Source: Termitomyces sp. T153
Taxonomy: Eukaryota; Basidiomycota; Agaricomycetes; Agaricales; Lyophyllaceae
Direction of reading: 5' to 3'
DNA length: 64,000 nucleotides
Assembly (NCBI GenBank): GCA_018296165.2
Contig: JACKQL020000014.1
Coordinates: 124,001 to 188,000 of the forward strand
Below are positions 59,405-64,000 of the stretch, piece after piece. The notes beneath the pieces were generated by a model. The model saw only the letters and a list, made by a program, of their open reading frames with translations, did not search any database and was not told the DNA's origin. Position 1 is the stretch's first letter. Each line of letters opens with the position of its first letter. The position numbers and the translations under genes were made by a program.

Positions 59405-61202
59405 GACTAGTTAACACAAATGGCATTAGTGAGCATAACCCCTGCCTCTGGATTTACTAGGAATTCAACTCCTGCAAGTAACTCCCTACATGTTTTATTT
59501 GCTATATCCTCACTTAATCTGAAAAATTCAATCATCCAGACTGGAAGTCCAAGAAATCCATATGGATGAACTACAAAATTACATAATTTTACAAGAAAGA
59601 GAGGCTGACACAGAGTACAAGATGAGAAGTCCAAGATTACCCCCTACTCCCTCTCCTTCTCCAGAGCCACCCCCACTATCCTCCTCACTAGGTCCACCTC
59701 CATCTGGGCCACTACTACTGCTGGAATCTCCAGATGACCTGGAAGGGGCTCTCCAACATCCATTGCCACCTCCTACCATGCTCCAGAGTCTGCCATGGTC
59801 CTCTATTGATGCCTTGCCAACAAGTGCCCCATTTGCCTAACCACCTGCTCCAGCTCTGGCAGAAGATTCCCAGGCATCCTTGACAGCCCATTGTGAATGG
59901 TCCTAACCACAACCAATGCTCTATCAAGGAGGATCTAGTGCTCCCTGGCCCAGTCTGTCAGGATATGTCAGCATGGCAGAGATGAGAAATAGAATAAATG
60001 TATGGAGTACTCCCCACTACTCTGAGGCCACCTTCTTGGCAAGCCATTCCTCCTGTCTCCTCCATACCTCTGCCACAGCCCAGGGCACCCTATGTTGGGC
60101 ACTCTCTGACCTACCCACACCCTTGACCCCTCCAATTGTCTCCTCTGCACTCTATGCCTCCTCCAACTGGGCCAACAACTCTATCAACTCCTGGACCTCC
60201 AGGAAATGCTCAGTAGCTGTCCACATAGCTGCCACCCAACTTCCTCATGCCTTGTCCCTGTCCCTATGCACTGCATCCCTCTCCTGCTGCATTGTGTCTT
60301 ACTCCTTCCTCACTCTTTGGAGCTCTTTCTTGCAAATCTTAGCATCCTCTGCAATCTCTTGACCTTGTGGCACAAGAATGTCTTTGCAAGAGATGGGAAT
60401 AATTTCAGAGCTTCCCCAGATGGCTCCACCAATGCTACCAACCCCAGAGAATACATATGGGGACTGGGGAGGCCAGCTATCACTCTCTTGCCTTGAGACC
60501 TCTTGCTGGGTCCCACCTCTGAAGGGGGGAACACTGCCTGCTACTTTCTCTTATCCTGTGCAGGGGGTGCCTTCTTCTTGTGCCCTCCCCACAGCAGCCC
60601 CACCTTCCCTGTTGGTATCCCCCCTCCAAAGTTCTACCCTTCCACCCCTCTCCTAGCTGCTCCCACACCAATGCTTGCTCCCAGCCCTGCTCCATAGCCA
60701 CACATGCTCTCCCAGCCCTAAAAGGCATACAGAGGAGTCTTGGTGTGACCCTGCCACTGGCACTTCAAACTTGTACTGCTCCCCACACCAAGCACAGAGA
60801 GCACACTGGAATAGTCTTAGCTGGAATGCAGCATGATGCTTCAACAACTTACTGGGGCCTCTGTCTGACACCACTCCAATGTGGGTGCACTCCATGCCCA
60901 ACCTATGGCCTCAGCAAACTGCTTCAGGGTGACCTCTAACTGAGCCACCCTCTGACTCTGCAGAACAATCTGCACCATGCCTGGCTCCAGACTTGGCCTT
61001 GATGCTTGGACTAGGAGTGCCAGAGCTAAAGAAATGGACACCTGGGCCTGAGAAGGGCCTCCCAACAAACCCATCATGGCAATGGACAGCTCTACCTGCT
61101 GGGTAAATACAGCAACAGACAAGGAGCTGTCATACTTATGATTCTGGTACATCTGGTCTAACATTTGCCTCTCCTGGCACCAATCGAATTCTCTGGTAAG
61201 CT

Positions 61203-61203
<1 letters not shown>
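59405..61203 (-). pseudogene. Probable retroelement gag-like remnant, minus strand
   Basis: Minus-strand frame fragments (61164-60841, then broken pieces to about 59580) carry long charged helical stretches and a Ser/Gly/Pro-rich low-complexity region (about 59780-59600). This resembles gag-type proteins of decayed elements in such regions. No zinc knuckle or protease was seen and the family is not certain. CpG is absent. Confidence 0.35.

Positions 61204-61288
<85 letters not shown>
61204..61288. repeat. (AG)n microsatellite
   Basis: About 85 bp of perfect alternating AG starting after AGCTT and ending before AAAGTAATGG. Confidence 0.98.
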
Positions 61289-61291
<3 letters not shown>

Positions 61292-62370
61292 TAATGGTAC
61301 TCTGTTTGTTGTTTTGGTCTTTATGTACAGGCAGTATTTATACTGTTTGTAAGTATAGTATAAGAAAGGAGATAATAGTCACTGCTAATAGTCACTGCTA
61401 GTGACAGCATCTGCCAAGATGCTTATGATACATATGAGGTGTCAATCTGGTAACCAAGTAAAAAGTAAGCAAAGTCAATGTGATGCATAAAGGTAAAAAA
61501 TCACAAGAAAAGAGCATGTTCAATGTCAATACCTGAAGTGTAGATGCTGTTTAAGTATGTTTGTAAGCTTGACAAGAAAAATGATAAGTAAGAAATCACA
61601 TGACTGTCAATATGTCCATTTTTAGGGGAAGGTAATGTTGTCACCAGGAAAGTTGCTAGCAATCATTGCTAAGAAAGGTCTTGGCCTTAATATTCTAGAC
61701 CTAAAGTCTAGACTCCTTGTGATACAGCTTGTGATTGACAAGTCTTGTAGTTGCTAAAATCCTGTGCAAAGGCTACATTGTTCCAGACCTTGGGGCTAGG
61801 CCTCATGTGGCTGAGTGTTGTGACTTGTGCCATGTCAAAATAATCAGCTGCTATCCAGTCAGAAAGGCTGCAAATGGCACTCAGCAACAAGTGGGTCTTA
61901 TTATCCTCTCCTATGCTGAAATCTTGACTGTTCTCAGTCAACTCAAAGTCTCATAATCAATTGCTTGGTCTGTGTGCCTAGAGTAGTCAGAATAAAAGTG
62001 ACTAGCAATTCTGCTGAACTTCATTAACACTTCCTTCCATCAGCTTATCTCCTCTAACATCTTAATCTTATTGCCATGTTCTCTGATCTCACTTCTCAGC
62101 TCGAGAAGATCACAATGGTCCACACTTTCCTTGATCAGGTTGCTCATTTGTTCTCTGTGGCCTGCACATCCTTGGCAAAAGATCCCCATTGGGCAGTAAC
62201 TGCTATATTCCAGACTTGGTTGCTCTGGTTCAAGACAGCTGGGAGCCTTCTTGACTGCCACCAACTCAATGAGAAATACAAGGAGGAAGATTGGATTTGA
62301 GAGTTCAATGCCCATTTTGTAAGTTTTTTGTTTACTCTTTTAGCAACAAATTTAACAATTTTACTAGGCT
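61289..62370. other. CpG-poor debris with short plus-strand frame
   Basis: A 74-codon plus-strand frame (62076-62300) is the best-preserved piece and seems to lead into the next coding remnant. No family recognised. Confidence 0.35.
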
Positions 62371-63060
62371 CCTGTTGATCCTTTATTGGAGTTCTTGATG
62401 GAAGATTTGGTAGCAGGGATGATGGTGAGTGCTAGCACAGTTGCCAGCACTAGCAATACAGCTAAGGTAACATTAGCTTTTTGAGGACTTATCTCTGGAT
62501 GACCAAATCTTCTTCCAGCATCCACTATGCAAGTTGGCAGTGATGATGGGGGTGGAATGTAGAGAGGGCCATGGGAGTGAGGGCAGTGCAAATTGTGGGG
62601 ACATTGGAGTGGCTGGGCTCTCCACTTCCAAGCATGTGGCTGGCAGCATTGCTGAGGGGTCAGTGATGTTGCCAAGAGTAGTGGCAACCCCAAAGAGCAA
62701 AGGTAAGGGCAAGGCTAAGGAGGAGGAGGAGGAGGAGGAGGAGGAGGAGGAGGAGGAGGAATTTGAAGTGAGTCTTTGTTCTTCTGCTAAATCTTGGCAA
62801 TTGTTGCTTAACATCATCACAGGAACTTGTTGAAGATAGCTTCACCAACAAATGTTTGGCAACTCTTCTTTGCTGGCAAAAGACCTTGACAGTAGTGGAC
62901 ACAGGAACAAGTGCAGGAGTAGTGTTGGAGAAGGCAAAGGGGAAGACAATGGTGTTGTTGGAGAAGTGACAGGCCTTTAGACAACAGCAAGGAGCAGTGA
63001 GTCTTTTAGTGGTCTTTGCTATCACAATTGCTAACAATCCTTCCACAGTGTGATAATTGC
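62371..63060 (+). pseudogene. Unassigned transposon-associated coding remnant with poly-Glu run
   Basis: A plus-strand frame from 62534 reaches a run of about 14 Glu encoded by AGG/GAG repeats. A GT-AG intron at about 62770-62821 (donor GTGAGT, acceptor CATCACAG) then joins to ELVEDSFTNKCLATLLCWQK. The frame ends at TGA near 62968. Basic-acidic KSKGKGKAKEEE precedes the intron. Stops upstream show decay. I do not recognise the product. Confidence 0.4.
62718..62760. repeat. (AGG)14 trinucleotide repeat
   Basis: Uninterrupted AGG/GGA repeat of 43 bp, encoding poly-Glu in the plus-strand remnant. Confidence 0.95.
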
Positions 63061-63141
63061 TGGGTGAGAACAACCCAGAGGGCTGCTGGTACCTAACTGG
63101 GGCTCAGCCCTGCTATCACTGCAACAGTATAACAAAAGAGT

Positions 63142-63633
63142 TGTAAGGGCAACCTCTGGAGGCTGTGGCTCAATCACACAACTGGCAGAGGAGATCCAAA
63201 GTCTATTCAGTATCTACAAGAAGTTCTAGCATTCTAGCTACTTATCTGGCAGAAGAAGATTCAAAGAGAACAAGTCTGAGGATCCCCAATGCTAGTGTTT
63301 GGAAAATTTACTGGAAGTCACATGACCAAGTCACATGCATTGACAGGTTGACCAATCATGTGACCAATCAACCAGTCAGTCAGTCACAGGACCAACCAAC
63401 CAGTCAGTCAGTCACAGGACCAACCAACCAGTTGGTCAGTCACATGATCCAAGCATGTACATCACAGGAGTAACACTTGTCTGAATTATGGACAGAGAAC
63501 CAGTGCAACCTGAGGGCTAAAACTAGGACCAATAAATAGGGAAAGGGAAGGAGAATAAAGAGAAACTATAGTGGAGAGGATCTGACAGGAACTGGTGGAG
63601 GAGAAGGGGAAACAAGTGGGACATCCCCTGACT
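63142..63633 (-). repeat. 3' LTR of a Gypsy element running off the right edge
   Basis: Starts TGTAAGGGCAACC and ends TCCCCTGAC. Same family as the solo LTR at 28215-28584 but longer, because it contains extra tandem CAGTCAGTCAGTCACAGGAC units (about 63345-63445). On the minus strand the polypurine tract GGGGAGTGAAG adjoins it, which fixes the orientation. Confidence 0.85.
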
Positions 63634-64000
63634 TCACTCCCCTTCTAGCATGTAGTGTCTTGACACACTGGGTAAAAGAAGTCACAAATTGCCTGGTTAG
63701 CTGTTGAAACAGAATAGATGCCTCAAATGGCTCTAGAGGCATTGGAATGCCTATGGTAGAAGTCCCAGACCAGGCCTGATGCATGAACATTAGCCTGTAA
63801 TTCCCAAGAAATGTCCTCAATGCCATATCCCTTCCACTTCACCTTAAACTGCAACTTCCCTCAGAATACCCTGCTGTCCAAGATTTCCTCTACCTCATAC
63901 TCCTCCTCATCATTGACCAGGACTGGTGGTAGGAGTGGCTTAGGGCAATGGCCTGGGATTAGATCCTCTAGAGCTGGAAATAACTTGACTACATAGAAGA
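63634..64000 (-). pseudogene. Gypsy pol 3' end with chromodomain (partial, cut by window)
   Basis: On the minus strand: EYEVEEILDSRVF, a stop, then FKVKWKGYGIEDISWE and a terminal DFYHRHSNAS. It is homologous to the chromodomain of element A (20600-20790). The rest of the element lies beyond the window. Confidence 0.8.

Noticed and set aside
61165..61401. Arg-Glu repeat protein
   Set aside because: It is the translation of the (AG)n microsatellite.

Overview
The window looks like a repeat-rich chromosomal segment of a mushroom-forming basidiomycete (Agaricomycetes). The evidence is many short GT-AG introns of about 45-90 nt inside short exons, a secreted GH15 glucoamylase with a CBM20 domain, a SYLF/Ysc84-type gene, and transposon families typical of this class: a Plavaka transposase, chromodomain Ty3/Gypsy elements, a Tc1/mariner element and a Rep/Pif1 Helitron. 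No rRNA, tRNA or CRISPR was recognised.

Layout. Host-like, CpG-containing islands lie at 1-9.4 kb, 29.6-33.56 kb and 42.8-45.0 kb. The first holds an intact nine-exon glucoamylase (3830-5981), a broken kinase-like gene (6255-7765) and an intact SYLF gene (8139-9189). The second holds a diverged duplicate of that kinase-SYLF pair, but with the opposite fate: kinase intact (30111-31722), SYLF broken (32051-33040). The third holds a small two-exon gene of unknown function on the minus strand (43648-44083) and a weaker minus-strand candidate next to it.

Between the islands are three transposon blocks. Block 1 (9.4-29.6 kb) is almost free of CpG and consists of nested, decayed elements: a Tc1/mariner with 48-bp TIRs that contains an 899-bp foldback element; a Plavaka element split by a minus-strand chromodomain Gypsy; a solo LTR with a perfect 5-bp target duplication; and MITE-like and minisatellite sequences. 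Block 2 (33562-42795) is one 9.23-kb Ty3/Gypsy element. It has a perfect 5-bp target duplication (GATGT) and LTRs that differ only by one 7-bp indel, yet its gag-pol frame carries about fourteen TGA stops and two frameshifts. It also carries an uninterrupted extra coding region downstream of the integrase. Block 3 (45.1-64 kb) starts with an apparently intact Helitron. Its Rep-helicase gene has two introns (1823 aa), its 5' flank has repeated motifs, and its 3' side has an eleven-copy 59-bp minisatellite ending in a strong hairpin. After it come a decayed Helitron copy joined to a decayed Gypsy pol, unassigned transposon debris, an (AG)n microsatellite, and the 3' LTR and chromodomain of another minus-strand Gypsy that runs off the window.

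A common theme is loss of CpG by C-to-T change. Premature stops in the transposons are overwhelmingly TGA where an intact relative or the family has Arg (CGA), and all three Gypsy reverse transcriptases have lost the second Asp of the catalytic YLDD box. This fits cytosine methylation or RIP-like mutation aimed at repeats.
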